Shown one piece after another: positions 8,754-18,085 of a stretch of 64,000 nucleotides of DNA. Position 1 is the stretch's first letter; each line of letters starts with the position of its first letter. The notes beneath the pieces were generated by a model. It was given only the letters and a program-made list of their open reading frames with translations. It was not told where the DNA came from and searched no databases. Source of the DNA: Enterobacterales bacterium (lineage in GTDB: Bacteria; Pseudomonadota; Gammaproteobacteria; Enterobacterales; Enterobacteriaceae). The stretch is from positions 121,707 through 185,706 of the forward strand of contig JAATFX010000146.1 of the NCBI GenBank assembly GCA_015654925.1, given 5' to 3'. Position numbers and translations under genes: made by a program.

Positions 8754-9386
8754 GTGGCAATGCAAAGGCGACGAACTCGGCATTGCCACTCTTTACCCCG
8801 CTGGGTGGCCGTACTGGTCGCCTTTGCCAAAATAGGAACCACCGCGTTTGGCGGCGGAAGCGCCACCATCGCCGCCATACGGCAAGCCTGTTTGCGCCAC
8901 GGCTGGATGAACGCGGATGCTTTTATTGAAACCGTCGTACTATCGCGTCTGACCCCCGGTATCAGCATTCTCGCACAGGCCGTGCTTGTCGGCCGCGTCG
9001 CCGCCGGGGTGTCCGGCATTTTCGCCGCCCTGATCGGGCTGCTTACGCCCGCCCTCGCCATTACGCTGGCCTTGGCGAAACTCTACGAAACCATCGGCGG
9101 TTCGCCAGCCACCGCGCTGCCCCTGCATACCATCGTTGCGACGGCTGCGGGCTATGCCATTGCCTTGACGCTGCAACTTATGCGCGATATTTTCCGCGGT
9201 CACCGTTTCGCGCCCACCGCGGCTATCCTGATTGTCTATGCCTGCCTGGCGTTCCTGATTGCCAATCCGCTGATTATCATGGGCATCGCCATAACGCTGG
9301 CCCTGCTGTTTCCCGCGATATTCAGCGACGCCGCCGCGCCGTCGTCGCCGCCCGGCCAGCCATCCCGTGACGATGGTGAACCATGA
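8754..9386 (+). CDS. Chromate transporter family protein, N-terminal-type half
   Basis: A 210-residue membrane protein with one CHR domain: F-A-K-I-G-T-T-A-F-G-G-G-S-A-T-I near residues 21-36, then about five membrane segments. It corresponds to one half of the ChrA chromate/sulfate carrier; short-chain CHR proteins work as pairs of separate subunits. The reading frame opens with GTG at 8754, two codons before an ATG at 8760; either could be used because AGAGGAG lies just upstream. Its stop overlaps the next start by four bases, indicating translational coupling. Chromate itself may not be the substrate. Confidence 0.88.
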   Translation: MAMQRRRTRHCHSLPRWVAVLVAFAKIGTTAFGGGSATIAAIRQACLRHGWMNADAFIETVVLSRLTPGISILAQAVLVGRVAAGVSGIFAALIGLLTPALAITLALAKLYETIGGSPATALPLHTIVATAAGYAIALTLQLMRDIFRGHRFAPTAAILIVYACLAFLIANPLIIMGIAITLALLFPAIFSDAAAPSSPPGQPSRDDGEP

Positions 9387-9895
9387 GCCTGGAACATCTT
9401 TTTGTGTCGATATTGATCGCCAGCCTTATCGGTTTCGGCGGCATGAGCTCCTTGCCCATCCTGCGCGGACAACTGCAAAACGCGGGGCTACCGGCCGACA
9501 GCCTGCTATTGAATTCCCTGGCGATCGGGAACATCGCACCCGGTCCCAATGGCTTGTATCTGGTGGTGGTGGGATATTTCGTCGCCGGCGCCAAGGGAGG
9601 ATGCGTGGCCGCGCTGGCTATCCTGCTGCCGCCGTTTTTGGTGATCCTGCTTGAGCGCATCCGCAAACGGCTGTTGCCGCTGCGCCGCTTTCGCGCAGTG
9701 ATGCACTCGCTGAGCCTGGCGGTGGTCGCCTTGTTAATCCCCTCAAGCGTGGCCCTGGCCACGCACGCCGCCACGGATATCCTGGGGATGGGGATGGTGG
9801 CCATGGGCACGACGCTATTGCTTTTGCGGGCCCCGCCGCTAGCCGGCATCGGCATCGCGCTGCTGGTGGGGCTGGTTGCCAACTACATGCCGTAA
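9383..9895 (+). CDS. Chromate transporter family protein, second half
   Basis: A 170-residue partner of the preceding CHR protein. It starts with a membrane segment and the family motif G-F-G-G-M-S-S-L-P-I, and contains the conserved N-I-A-P-G-P-N-G-L-Y segment near residue 50. It overlaps the upstream gene by ATGA, so the two halves are made together and probably form a heterodimer equivalent to full-length ChrA. Confidence 0.88.
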   Translation: MSLEHLFVSILIASLIGFGGMSSLPILRGQLQNAGLPADSLLLNSLAIGNIAPGPNGLYLVVVGYFVAGAKGGCVAALAILLPPFLVILLERIRKRLLPLRRFRAVMHSLSLAVVALLIPSSVALATHAATDILGMGMVAMGTTLLLLRAPPLAGIGIALLVGLVANYMP

Positions 9896-9909
9896 TGGCG
9901 GCGGCCGGG

Positions 9910-11196
9910 TTAACGGCGACTGCGGGCCAGGTTATCGACATAGCGCGTTAAAAAGTTATCCGCGTGCCGGCTGCTTAACTGCTCGTCCAGCACTAAATAC
10001 GCCGCGCCGTATAATGCGCTGTCCGTCTGGGCGACGCGCAGCACGATTTGCAGATCGCGGGTCGCCAGCGGCAGGCAGCGCTGGTACACCAATTCGCGAA
10101 CGCCGGACAACAAGAACTCGCCGCACCGCGCCAGCGTTCCGCCGACCACAATCAGGCTGGGGTTGAGGATGCTGACGACATTGGAGGTGACCTCGCCGAT
10201 GGCCTGGCCCGCTTTTCTGATATACATAATGGCTTCCGGCACGTTATTTTCCACCAGCGCCACCACATCCCCGGCATTGCCGGCCTGATGGCCCATCTGC
10301 GTCAAATCCCGGCCGATGGCCCAGCCGGCGGCGCGCGCCTCGACGCAGCCGAATTTACCGCATCGGCATAACGGGGCATGATCGCCGGCAAACTGGATAT
10401 GGCCGATATCGCCGGCCGCCCCCCGGGCGCCGCGGAAAATCTTGCCGCCGGTAATAATGCCGCTGCCGATCCCGGTGCCGACTTTAATGAAAAACATCTC
10501 GTTCACCTGGGGAAAGTTATGGCGGTGTTCATAGATGGTCATTAAATTGACATCGTTTTCCACATACACAGGCGCGGCAAACCGGGTTTGCAAAAAAGCC
10601 GCAATATCGAATTCATCCCAGCCGGGCAAAATTGACGGGCCGACCACGCAGCCGCGTTCGCTGTCCACCGGCGTCGGCAGGCTCAGGCCTATCCCGGCCA
10701 GCACGCGCGTTTCATCCCCCAGGCCCCGGGCGAGGGCCGCGAAGCGATCCGCGATCAGCGTTAAGGTTGCCTGGGGGTTCTGCTTCTCGCTGAACGCAAC
10801 CGTCTCCTGGGCCACGATGGCCGGCTGCAGATCCAACGCCGCCAGATGGATATGGGACTCGCCGATGCTCGCCGCCAGAATATAACCGGCCGTGTGATTG
10901 AGGCCCAGCACGCGGGTAGGGCGGCCGCCGCTTGGCATGGTGTCCGCGGTTTCCCTGATCAGCCCCGCGGATAATAATTCATTCAGGCGCTGGGTCACCG
11001 TCACCCGTGATAAACCGCAGGCGTCCAGGATTGCCCCCCGCGAGGTCGCCGCTTTGTTGGCGATCAGGCTATAAATTTCGCCTGAATTAAGCAGCGTGCC
11101 GCCATCAACGTTCGTAGACCGCCGTTTTTCCAATTGCCTTCTCCTGATTTCAACCGGGTGCCGATCAACAGATCGATAATTTGATAATGATCGCAC
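9910..11196 (-). CDS. ROK family transcriptional regulator (NagC/XylR type)
   Basis: A 428-residue ROK repressor with an N-terminal winged helix (about residues 37-95, T-S-R-G-A-I-L-D-A-C-G-L-S-R-V-T-V) and a sugar-kinase-like ROK domain. The zinc motif C-R-C-G-K-F-G-C-V-E-A lies near residue 275, and G-T-G-I-G-S-G-I-I is the glycine-rich phosphate-loop segment. It is divergent from the kinase/ABC operon and most likely represses it until the sugar binds. The first 30 residues are not typical and a downstream start is possible. Confidence 0.9.
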   Translation of the reverse strand: MRSLSNYRSVDRHPVEIRRRQLEKRRSTNVDGGTLLNSGEIYSLIANKAATSRGAILDACGLSRVTVTQRLNELLSAGLIRETADTMPSGGRPTRVLGLNHTAGYILAASIGESHIHLAALDLQPAIVAQETVAFSEKQNPQATLTLIADRFAALARGLGDETRVLAGIGLSLPTPVDSERGCVVGPSILPGWDEFDIAAFLQTRFAAPVYVENDVNLMTIYEHRHNFPQVNEMFFIKVGTGIGSGIITGGKIFRGARGAAGDIGHIQFAGDHAPLCRCGKFGCVEARAAGWAIGRDLTQMGHQAGNAGDVVALVENNVPEAIMYIRKAGQAIGEVTSNVVSILNPSLIVVGGTLARCGEFLLSGVRELVYQRCLPLATRDLQIVLRVAQTDSALYGAAYLVLDEQLSSRHADNFLTRYVDNLARSRR

Positions 11197-11342
11197 TTAT
11201 GAATAAAAGTATACATATGTTTATTGACTTAAATCAATATCTGAACTTATCTATGGCTATCTGAACCAACGCGGACCCGTCTGATGAATAACACAGTTGC
11301 GTACGCTCCTTGGCCGAAGCCCGGCCCCGGGGGCGCCTCCAG
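11197..11342. promoter_or_regulatory. Divergent promoter region of the ROK regulator and kinase operon
   Basis: An AT-rich stretch contains an imperfect palindrome ATTGACTTAAATCAAT (11223-11238) and AT-rich repeats around 11190-11215. These are plausible operator and promoter elements for the ROK regulator. No single site can be assigned with confidence. Confidence 0.4.
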
Positions 11343-12938
11343 ATGATGACCAGCCAGTTTCTTATCGGCCTTGATTATGGCTCGGAATCGGCGCGCGGCG
11401 TGCTGATTGACGCCGCGACGGGGGAACAGATAGCCAGCCGGGTTCATCCCTATCGCCATGGCATCATGACCCACCGCCTGCCGGGGGGAAGCCGGTTGCC
11501 CGATGCCTGGGCCTTGCAGAATGCGGCGGATTACCTCGACGCCGCCGACGATATCCTAGGCAGCCTGGGGCGAAACCGCAACATCGCCGCCATCGGCATC
11601 GGTTTCACGGCCAGTTCCCCGCTGCCCGCCGCCGCGGACGGCCGCCCGCTTTCGCAGCTGTACCCCGACGAACCCCATGCGTATGTCAAACTCTGGAAGC
11701 ACAGCGCCGCCCAGCCCTACGCCGATGAGATCAATCGGCAGGGGGGCGCGTTCCTGGCTAACTTCGGCGGCAAAGTGTCGGGCGAATGGCTGCTCGCCAA
11801 AGCGGCCCAGGTCGAGCGCGAAGCGCCGCATATCTGGGCGCGGGCGGATCGGTTTATCGAGGCCGGCGACTGGCTGGTGTGGCAATTGACGCAGCGGGAA
11901 ATGCGCAGCCTCGATTTCGCCGCCTATAAAGCCCAGTACACGCCGATGCTGGGCTACCCCGTCGAGGCTAATCCGGGGCTGGCGCGGCGTCTGGGCGCGC
12001 CGGTTCCGGTCGGCAGCGCTGCGGGCGCATTATCCGCCGAATGGCGCCGCCGCACCGGCATCGGCGGCCATCCCATCGTGGCCGTGGCCGTCATTGATTC
12101 CCATGTGGTATTGCCCGCGGTGGGGGCCATCGGGCCGCATACGCTGGTGGGCGCCCTGGGCACCTCGGCCGCGTATCTGCTGCTAAACGATAGCGGCGGA
12201 CCCTTGCCTGCCGGTATCGAAGGCATGGCGGAAAACGGCGCGCTGCCCGGCCTGTGGTGTTATGAGGCCGGCCAGGCCGGGTTCGGCGATATCCTGGCCT
12301 GGTTTGTCCGCGCCTTTCCCCGGGGCGCGGATCTGGCGGAAAGCTTTCAACGCTATAACCACGACGCCGCCGCGCCGGCGCCGGGGCGCAACCGCCTGGT
12401 GGCGCTCGACTGGTGGAGCGGCAATCGCGTGCCCTACGCCGACTCTCATCTGAGCGGCCTGCTGGTGGGGCTCAATCTGACCACCACGTCGACGGATATT
12501 TACCGGGCGCTGCTCGAATCCCTGTGTTTCGGCACCCGCTCAATCCTCGATCTTTTCCAGGGGGGCGGACTGCCGGTGGACCGCATTTTGCTGACCAGCG
12601 GTTTATCGCAGCGTAATCCGCTGCTGATGCAAATGATGGCGGACGTGCTGGGCCGGCCGATCGAGATTCCGCTGATCCGCAATCCCACCGCGGTTGGCGC
12701 GGCGATCCACGGCGCGGCCGCGGCCGGCATCGTTGCCGATTTTGCCGAGGGGGCCGCGCGCTTTGGGGCGCGCCAATATCATACCCACCACCCGGAACAA
12801 GCCAGGACGCGGGCGTACGAAACCCTGTACCGGGAATACCGTCAGTTGACGGCCGATGATCAAATCCATCGAACCATGCACCGGTTGGCCGACGCGGGCC
12901 CGGCACCGGACGGGGTTGACCCCGCCGGACAGGCCTAA
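11343..12938 (+). CDS. FGGY-family carbohydrate kinase, ribulokinase-like
   Basis: A 531-residue kinase with the FGGY fold, closest in my recollection to ribulokinase (AraB). The N-terminal phosphate motif is G-L-D-Y-G-S-E-S-A-R-G, and the C-terminal half has L-D-W-W-S-G-N-R, G-L-N-L-T-T and a T-S-G-L-S-Q-R-N-P segment. It phosphorylates a ketopentose or related polyol after import. The frame opens at a TTG 33 bases upstream, but the double ATG at 11343/11346 begins at the family N-terminus, so I use it; the ribosome site is weak. Arabinose genes are absent, so the substrate need not be ribulose. Confidence 0.87.
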   Translation: MMTSQFLIGLDYGSESARGVLIDAATGEQIASRVHPYRHGIMTHRLPGGSRLPDAWALQNAADYLDAADDILGSLGRNRNIAAIGIGFTASSPLPAAADGRPLSQLYPDEPHAYVKLWKHSAAQPYADEINRQGGAFLANFGGKVSGEWLLAKAAQVEREAPHIWARADRFIEAGDWLVWQLTQREMRSLDFAAYKAQYTPMLGYPVEANPGLARRLGAPVPVGSAAGALSAEWRRRTGIGGHPIVAVAVIDSHVVLPAVGAIGPHTLVGALGTSAAYLLLNDSGGPLPAGIEGMAENGALPGLWCYEAGQAGFGDILAWFVRAFPRGADLAESFQRYNHDAAAPAPGRNRLVALDWWSGNRVPYADSHLSGLLVGLNLTTTSTDIYRALLESLCFGTRSILDLFQGGGLPVDRILLTSGLSQRNPLLMQMMADVLGRPIEIPLIRNPTAVGAAIHGAAAAGIVADFAEGAARFGARQYHTHHPEQARTRAYETLYREYRQLTADDQIHRTMHRLADAGPAPDGVDPAGQA

Positions 12939-13008
12939 CGTGGCTAAACAGCAGCCGTTGCGCTAACCGGCATTGGCAAAAATCAATCGTAACCAGTCGG
13001 AGAAGATT

Positions 13009-13998
13009 ATGTCGAAAAACATTAACTGGAGGTTATGCTCCGCAGCGCTGCCGGTCATGATGGCGCTGGCGGCGATGACGGCGCCAGCCAAGGCCCAGGA
13101 CGCTAAATTCCTTATCGGTGTGGTTGAACAGCAGTTATCCAACCCCTTCTTTGCCAGGCTGCAACAGTCCGCCGTGGACGAAGCCAGAAAAAAAGGCCTG
13201 GACACGATGACCGCGGCGTCGAATGCGGCGGGGGATTCAGATACCCAGATAGCGGCGATAGAAAATATGATTAATCGCGGCGTCAAAGGCATCGTACTTG
13301 ACCCGGCCAGCCCTTTCGCCTTGCGCAATGTGGTCAAAAAAGCCCGTGACGCGGGCATTATCGTGATTACCACCAATACGTCGCTGGCGCCGGAAACGGC
13401 CGCCGATGCGTCCTACGAAACCGATAACCTCGCCGCAGGCGAACTGATCGGCAAATGGGCCAAGGCGCGGCTCGGCGCGGCCGACGCCCGGGTGGCGCTG
13501 CTGGATTACGATTTGTCCGATAAAACCTCCAAGGCGCGCCATGACGGTTTCCTCAAAGGTTTCGGCCTGACCGAGGGCGCGCCGGCGATTGCCGGCACCG
13601 CGCTGACCCAGGCCAATGTCGAAACCGGGCAATCGGCCATGGAAAACCTGCTGGCGGCGCACCCGGATATCAATGTGGTTTACACCATTAATGAGCCGAC
13701 GGCGCAGGGCGCGTTTTTGCCGATCAGGAAGATGAAAAAAGAGGTGGTGCTGACGTCCATCGACGGTAGCTGCTCGGGAGTAAAAAGCGTCGCCGACGGC
13801 GCGATCGGCGCCACCGTTATGCAATTTCCCGCCAATATGGGCAAGCTGGCGGTCGATGCGATTATCACCGCGGTCAGCGGCGGCGCCAAACCGCAGGGGG
13901 TGAATAACTCGGGGACCGTTCTTATCACCGACCATCCCGTGGCCGGCATCGCTTCCCGGGATACGGCGTGGGGCCTGAAAAACTGCTGGGGAGAGTAG
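13009..13998 (+). CDS. Sugar ABC transporter substrate-binding protein (RbsB family)
   Basis: A 329-residue periplasmic sugar-binding protein. The start at 13009 has GGAGAAG upstream and gives a standard signal peptide with predicted cleavage after A-K-A near residue 28. The mature start G-V-V-E-Q-Q-L-S-N-P-F-F and the later N-T-S, D-Y-D and N-E-P-T segments match the periplasmic-binding-protein/LacI fold. It lies 70 bases after the kinase and two bases before the permease, so the cassette imports the sugar that the kinase phosphorylates. Confidence 0.93.
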   Translation: MSKNINWRLCSAALPVMMALAAMTAPAKAQDAKFLIGVVEQQLSNPFFARLQQSAVDEARKKGLDTMTAASNAAGDSDTQIAAIENMINRGVKGIVLDPASPFALRNVVKKARDAGIIVITTNTSLAPETAADASYETDNLAAGELIGKWAKARLGAADARVALLDYDLSDKTSKARHDGFLKGFGLTEGAPAIAGTALTQANVETGQSAMENLLAAHPDINVVYTINEPTAQGAFLPIRKMKKEVVLTSIDGSCSGVKSVADGAIGATVMQFPANMGKLAVDAIITAVSGGAKPQGVNNSGTVLITDHPVAGIASRDTAWGLKNCWGE

Positions 13999-14000
13999 CG

Positions 14001-15047
14001 ATGAAGATGCCCGATCGAAATAACCTGGATCTTCCGCCGCCGCCGGGCAGGATTGCCGAAGACTATGGCGCCCCGGACGGCAGGAGCCGGCTGCGCCAGG
14101 GCATTGCGGGGGTGTTGTCCTATCCCATCGCCGGACCGCTGCTGGCCCTGATCATTATCGTCGTCGTGTTTTCAACCACCACGTCGACATTTTTTAATCT
14201 GGGCAATTTTTCCCTGATCGTCCAGCAATCCGTGGTGGTGGGCACCCTGGCACTCGGCCAGACGCTGGTGGTCCTGGTATCGGGTATCGATCTGGCCAAT
14301 GCGGCCATCATGGTGCTCGGGACCATTGTCACCGGCAGTCTCGCCACCACGATCGATCCCCTGGCGGCGCTGCTGCTCGGTATGCTGGTGTGCGTCCTGG
14401 GCGCCGCCGCCAACGGGCTGATCATCACCTGTTTCCGGCTGCCGCCGTTTATCGCGACCCTGGGCATGTTCACCATTCTCACCGCGAGCGCGCGGCTTTA
14501 TACGCATTCGCGCAGCTATCCGATCATGTCCGATCTGATTGAAGTTCTCGGCACGGGACCGTCCTGGGGAGCGGTCACCATTACCTACGGCAGCATGCTG
14601 TGGGTGGCCCTGACGCTGGTTTTGGCCTATATCCTGACCAAAACCGCCTGGGGCGTGCATGTCTACGCCGTGGGCAACTCGCCGGCGGCGGCCCGCTTGA
14701 ACGGGATCAGCGTGGGCAAAATGCTGTTTAGCGTATATGCGCTGGCGGGAGTGTTTTATGCTTTCGCGGGCTGGCAGGCGCTGGGGCGCACGCCCATTGC
14801 CGATCCGAGCGGCTACCCGCTGGCCAATCTCGACAGCATTACCGCCGTGGTCATCGGCGGAACCAGTCTGTTCGGCGGCCGGGGCAGCGTATTGGGCACC
14901 TTTGTCGGGGCGCTGATCGTCACCGTACTCAAAAACGGCCTGACCCAGGCCGGCATCGATTCGCTCTATCAACAGATTGCCACCGGTATCCTGGTTATCC
15001 TGGCGGTTGGCGTGGATCAATACTTGCGCAGGGGACAACGCACATGA
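14001..15047 (+). CDS. Sugar ABC transporter permease (RbsC family)
   Basis: A 348-residue inner-membrane permease with eight to ten hydrophobic segments and the RbsC/AraH signature G-I-D-L-A-N-A-A, followed later by G-G-T-S-L-F-G-G-R-G-S-V-L-G-T near the C-terminus. I chose ATG 14001 over an in-frame GTG inside the preceding gene because GGGGAGAG lies just before it. The hydrophilic N-terminal tail of about 38 residues is longer than usual. The stop overlaps the ATPase start by ATGA. Confidence 0.93.
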   Translation: MKMPDRNNLDLPPPPGRIAEDYGAPDGRSRLRQGIAGVLSYPIAGPLLALIIIVVVFSTTTSTFFNLGNFSLIVQQSVVVGTLALGQTLVVLVSGIDLANAAIMVLGTIVTGSLATTIDPLAALLLGMLVCVLGAAANGLIITCFRLPPFIATLGMFTILTASARLYTHSRSYPIMSDLIEVLGTGPSWGAVTITYGSMLWVALTLVLAYILTKTAWGVHVYAVGNSPAAARLNGISVGKMLFSVYALAGVFYAFAGWQALGRTPIADPSGYPLANLDSITAVVIGGTSLFGGRGSVLGTFVGALIVTVLKNGLTQAGIDSLYQQIATGILVILAVGVDQYLRRGQRT

Positions 15048-15886
15048 CGGATGCCGCTGATACTTTATCCCCTGCCGCTTCCGGCCCCGCCATCGTGATG
15101 ACGGCCGCCGGACTGGTTAAGCGTTATGGCCATGTCGTCGCCCTTGACGGCGCCGATTTTGAATTGGCCCGGGGGGAAATCCTGGCCGTCGTCGGCGACA
15201 ATGGCGCGGGTAAATCGAGTCTGATCAAGGCGTTGACCGGCGCGGAGATCCCCGATCGGGGCCATATCCATCTGGACGGCAGCGAAGTTCATTTTAAAAA
15301 CCCCCTCAGCGCCCGGCTGTCGGGCATCGAGACGGTTTACCAGGAACTGGCGGTGGCCACGCAGCTGAATATTACCCAAAATCTGTTTCTTGGCCGCGAA
15401 CTGCGCAAGCCGGGTATTTTAGGCACGCTATTCCGCCAGCTGGATAAGGCGCGCATGCAGCGGCAGGCGGCGGATCATATGCGCAATCTCGGTATCCGCG
15501 TGCAGTCGATTAATCAAAAAGTCGAAACCCTGTCCGGCGGCCAGCGCCAGGCCGTGGCCGTGGCGCGGGCGGCGGCGTGGGGGCGGCGCGTGGTGATCCT
15601 CGATGAACCCACCGCCGCACTGGGCGTTCGCGAAACCAACCAGGTACTGGATCTGATTATCCGGGTGCGCGATCAGGGATTGTCGGTGGTGCTAATCAGC
15701 CACAGCATGCCCAACGTGTTTCAAATCGCCGACCGTATCCATATCCACCGGCTGGGCCGGCGGGCGGCGGTCGTCAGTCCCAAGACCACGTCGCGCAGTG
15801 ACGTCGTCGCCGTGATGACCGGCGCCCTGGAACCGTCGGCCGTCGCGTCGGCGCTGATTAATCAGTCGGTAGGTATCGGTAGATAA
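15044..15886 (+). CDS. Sugar ABC transporter ATP-binding protein, single-domain type
   Basis: A 280-residue ATPase with Walker A G-D-N-G-A-G-K-S-S (51-59), signature L-S-G-G-Q-R-Q (163-169) and Walker B V-V-I-L-D-E-P (184-190). Ribose-type importers usually use a fused protein of about 500 residues with two ATPase domains. This one has a single domain, as in the FrcA-like branch, and would act as a homodimer. It is translationally coupled to the permease. Confidence 0.93.
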   Translation: MTDAADTLSPAASGPAIVMTAAGLVKRYGHVVALDGADFELARGEILAVVGDNGAGKSSLIKALTGAEIPDRGHIHLDGSEVHFKNPLSARLSGIETVYQELAVATQLNITQNLFLGRELRKPGILGTLFRQLDKARMQRQAADHMRNLGIRVQSINQKVETLSGGQRQAVAVARAAAWGRRVVILDEPTAALGVRETNQVLDLIIRVRDQGLSVVLISHSMPNVFQIADRIHIHRLGRRAAVVSPKTTSRSDVVAVMTGALEPSAVASALINQSVGIGR

Positions 15887-15957
15887 AGGGTCCGCAAGCC
15901 CGGCGCCTGCGGACCCAGCGGACATCATAGATAAGCTCATTTTGGAGGCAAGGCATT

Positions 15958-16725
15958 ATGTCGATCCTGGACAAATTTTCAATGCGCGGCAAGGTTTCGG
16001 TAATCACCGGCGGCAACCGCGGTATCGGGCGCGCCATCGCCACGGGGCTGGCGGAGGCGGGATCGGCCATCGCCATCGCCGCCCGCGACGACGCCAAGAG
16101 CGAAGCCACGTTACAAGAACTGGGCCAGCTCGGGGTGCCGGTTATCGCGGTGCGCACCGACGTCGCCAGCCGCAGCGATGTGGAAGCATTGCTGGAGCGG
16201 GTGACCCGCGAACTCGGCCCGGTGGACGTATTGGTGAATAATGCAGGTATCGGTTTTCATGCCGATGCGCTGACGCTTAAAGACGAGGAATGGCAAAAAC
16301 TGTTCGCCATTAATCTTGATGCGGTCTGGAAGGCCAGCCAGATTTTTGGCAATCAGATGGTGAAACGCGGGAGCGGGTCCATTATTAACATCGGGTCGAT
16401 ATCCGGCTGCATTATCAACCGTCCGCAATGGCATTCGCCTTACGGCATTTCCAAGGCCGCCGTCCATCATCTCACCCGATCCCTGGCCGCGGAGTGGGCA
16501 TCATCGGGGGTACGCGTCAATGCCATCGCCCCCGGGTACGTGAAAACGGAAATCGCCTCCGATGAGTATGAAACCTATCGGCATTACTGGCGGGACGAAG
16601 TGCCGATGCAGCGCTATGCGACGCCGGAGGAAATCGCGCCCATGGCATTATTGCTGGCCAGCGAAGCGTCATCCTTTATTACCGGTTCGGTATTCACGGT
16701 GGATGGCGGATATACGCTCTGGTAG
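15958..16725 (+). CDS. SDR family NAD(P)-dependent oxidoreductase
   Basis: A 255-residue classical short-chain dehydrogenase. It has the cofactor motif T-G-G-N-R-G-I-G (19-26), N-N-A-G-I near residue 92, a catalytic Ser in S-I-S-G and an intact Tyr-x3-Lys in S-P-Y-G-I-S-K. GGAGG lies ten bases before ATG. It lies 71 bases after the ABC ATPase and probably oxidises or reduces a sugar, polyol or sugar acid in the same pathway. Confidence 0.9.
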   Translation: MSILDKFSMRGKVSVITGGNRGIGRAIATGLAEAGSAIAIAARDDAKSEATLQELGQLGVPVIAVRTDVASRSDVEALLERVTRELGPVDVLVNNAGIGFHADALTLKDEEWQKLFAINLDAVWKASQIFGNQMVKRGSGSIINIGSISGCIINRPQWHSPYGISKAAVHHLTRSLAAEWASSGVRVNAIAPGYVKTEIASDEYETYRHYWRDEVPMQRYATPEEIAPMALLLASEASSFITGSVFTVDGGYTLW

Positions 16726-16777
16726 TACCGGGTAGTTATCTTTGCCGGCGATGCCGCGATATCCTTGACGGCGGTAT

Positions 16778-16840
16778 CGGTTCGGGTGGGGGGGCAAAAA
16801 GCCGTGGTATGCATTGCGGGCATAACTGCCGCCCGAACCG
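16778..16840. repeat. Long-range inverted repeat between the SDR and tartrate dehydratase genes
   Basis: CGGTTCGGGTGG and CCGCCCGAACCG can pair over 12 positions with one G-U, enclosing about 39 bases. It lies in the 190-base gap before the dehydratase gene. It could be an mRNA processing structure or a partial terminator; no T run follows. Confidence 0.35.
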
Positions 16841-16915
16841 GCATTAGCCTTGAATGCCGCGCCAGGCCTAGTATCGATAGGACTATCCGATTCATTATCG
16901 TTCAAGGGCTAAATC

Positions 16916-18079
16916 ATGCGTATTACCGACGTCGTTGAAATAACTAAACCGATCGCTTCCCCTATCCGTAATGCTTATATCGATTTCAGCAAGATGACGA
17001 CCAGTCTGGTCGCCGTGGTGACCGACGTAATTAAAGACGGCCGCCGCGTGGTGGGTTACGGCTTTAACTCCAACGGCCGTTATGGCCAGGGCGGGCTTAT
17101 CCGTGAACGCTTCCGCGATCGTATTTTGCTGGCGGACCCGCACAGCGTGCTGAACGACGCCGGCGACAACCTTGATCCCCATCGTCTTTGGGCGGCAATG
17201 ATGGCCAATGAAAAACCGGGCGGCCACGGCGAGCGTTCCGTCGCCGTGGGGACGCTCGATATGGCCATTTGGGATGCCGCCGCTAAAATCGCCGGAGCGC
17301 CCCTGTTCCGGATGCTGGCGCAAATGAACGGCGTGCAAGCCAATCCGCGCGTGTTTGTGTACGCCGCCGGCGGTTATTATTATCCCGGCAAGGATCTCGC
17401 CGCGCTGCGCCAGGAGATGCGCGGCTACCTGAACCGTGGTTATAGCGTGGTTAAAATGAAAATCGGCGGGGTGGATATCGCTGAAGACCGCCGCCGTATC
17501 GACGCCGTACTGGATGAAATCGGCAGCGACGCCCGGTTGGCGGTGGATGCGAACGGCCGCTTCGATCTCGAAACCGGCATCGCCTACGCCAAAATGCTGC
17601 GCGATTATCCGCTGTTCTGGTTCGAGGAGGCTGGCGATCCGCTGGATTATTCCCTGCAAGCCGCCTTGGCCGGGTTTTATCCGGGTCCCATGGCCACCGG
17701 GGAGAACCTGTTTTCCCATCAGGATGCCCGCAATCTGCTGCGCTACGGCGCCATGCGCCCGGACCGCGACTATCTTCAATTCGACTGCGCGCTGTCTTAC
17801 GGCCTGGTTGAATATTTGCGCACCCTGGAGGTGCTTAAGCAGTTCGGCTGGTCCCCGTCGCGCTGCGTTCCCCACGGTGGACACCAGATGTCGCTGAATA
17901 TCGCGGCGGGGCTCGGGCTGGGCGGCAATGAAAGCTACCCGGATCTGTTCCAGCCCTACGGCGGGTTCCCGGATTCGGTGACCGTTGAGAATGGCTATAT
18001 CACCATGCCCGAACTGCCGGGTATCGGATTCGAAGGCAAGGCCGATCTGATAAGCGTTATGCGCGAACTGGCCGAATAA
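16916..18079 (+). CDS. tarD: D(-)-tartrate dehydratase
   Basis: A 387-residue enolase-superfamily enzyme (mandelate racemase subgroup) that dehydrates D-tartrate to oxaloacetate. It matches the Bradyrhizobium TarD sequence I remember along its whole length. The key residues all fall two positions earlier than in that enzyme: K182 of the K-M-K motif, metal ligands D211, E237 and E263, and catalytic H320. The conserved K-P-G-G-H-G-E-R loop (100-107) is present. It follows the sugar ABC/SDR operon after 190 bases and may have its own promoter. A LysR gene converges from the other side with a six-base gap. Confidence 0.93.
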   Translation: MRITDVVEITKPIASPIRNAYIDFSKMTTSLVAVVTDVIKDGRRVVGYGFNSNGRYGQGGLIRERFRDRILLADPHSVLNDAGDNLDPHRLWAAMMANEKPGGHGERSVAVGTLDMAIWDAAAKIAGAPLFRMLAQMNGVQANPRVFVYAAGGYYYPGKDLAALRQEMRGYLNRGYSVVKMKIGGVDIAEDRRRIDAVLDEIGSDARLAVDANGRFDLETGIAYAKMLRDYPLFWFEEAGDPLDYSLQAALAGFYPGPMATGENLFSHQDARNLLRYGAMRPDRDYLQFDCALSYGLVEYLRTLEVLKQFGWSPSRCVPHGGHQMSLNIAAGLGLGGNESYPDLFQPYGGFPDSVTVENGYITMPELPGIGFEGKADLISVMRELAE

Positions 18080-18085
18080 TTACGG

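Noticed and set aside
14172..15038. 288-codon minus-strand frame across the sugar ABC permease
   Set aside because: Composition is dominated by Gln, Asp, Arg and Gly without a fold; the permease on the other strand is certain.
15044..15886. ABC ATPase considered as a truncated two-domain RbsA
   Set aside because: The single domain is complete and the frame ends cleanly; single-domain ATPases are known for this importer class, so truncation need not be assumed.
16895..17884. 329-codon minus-strand frame across tarD
   Set aside because: tarD matches a characterised enzyme on the plus strand with all catalytic residues; the opposite frame shows no domain.
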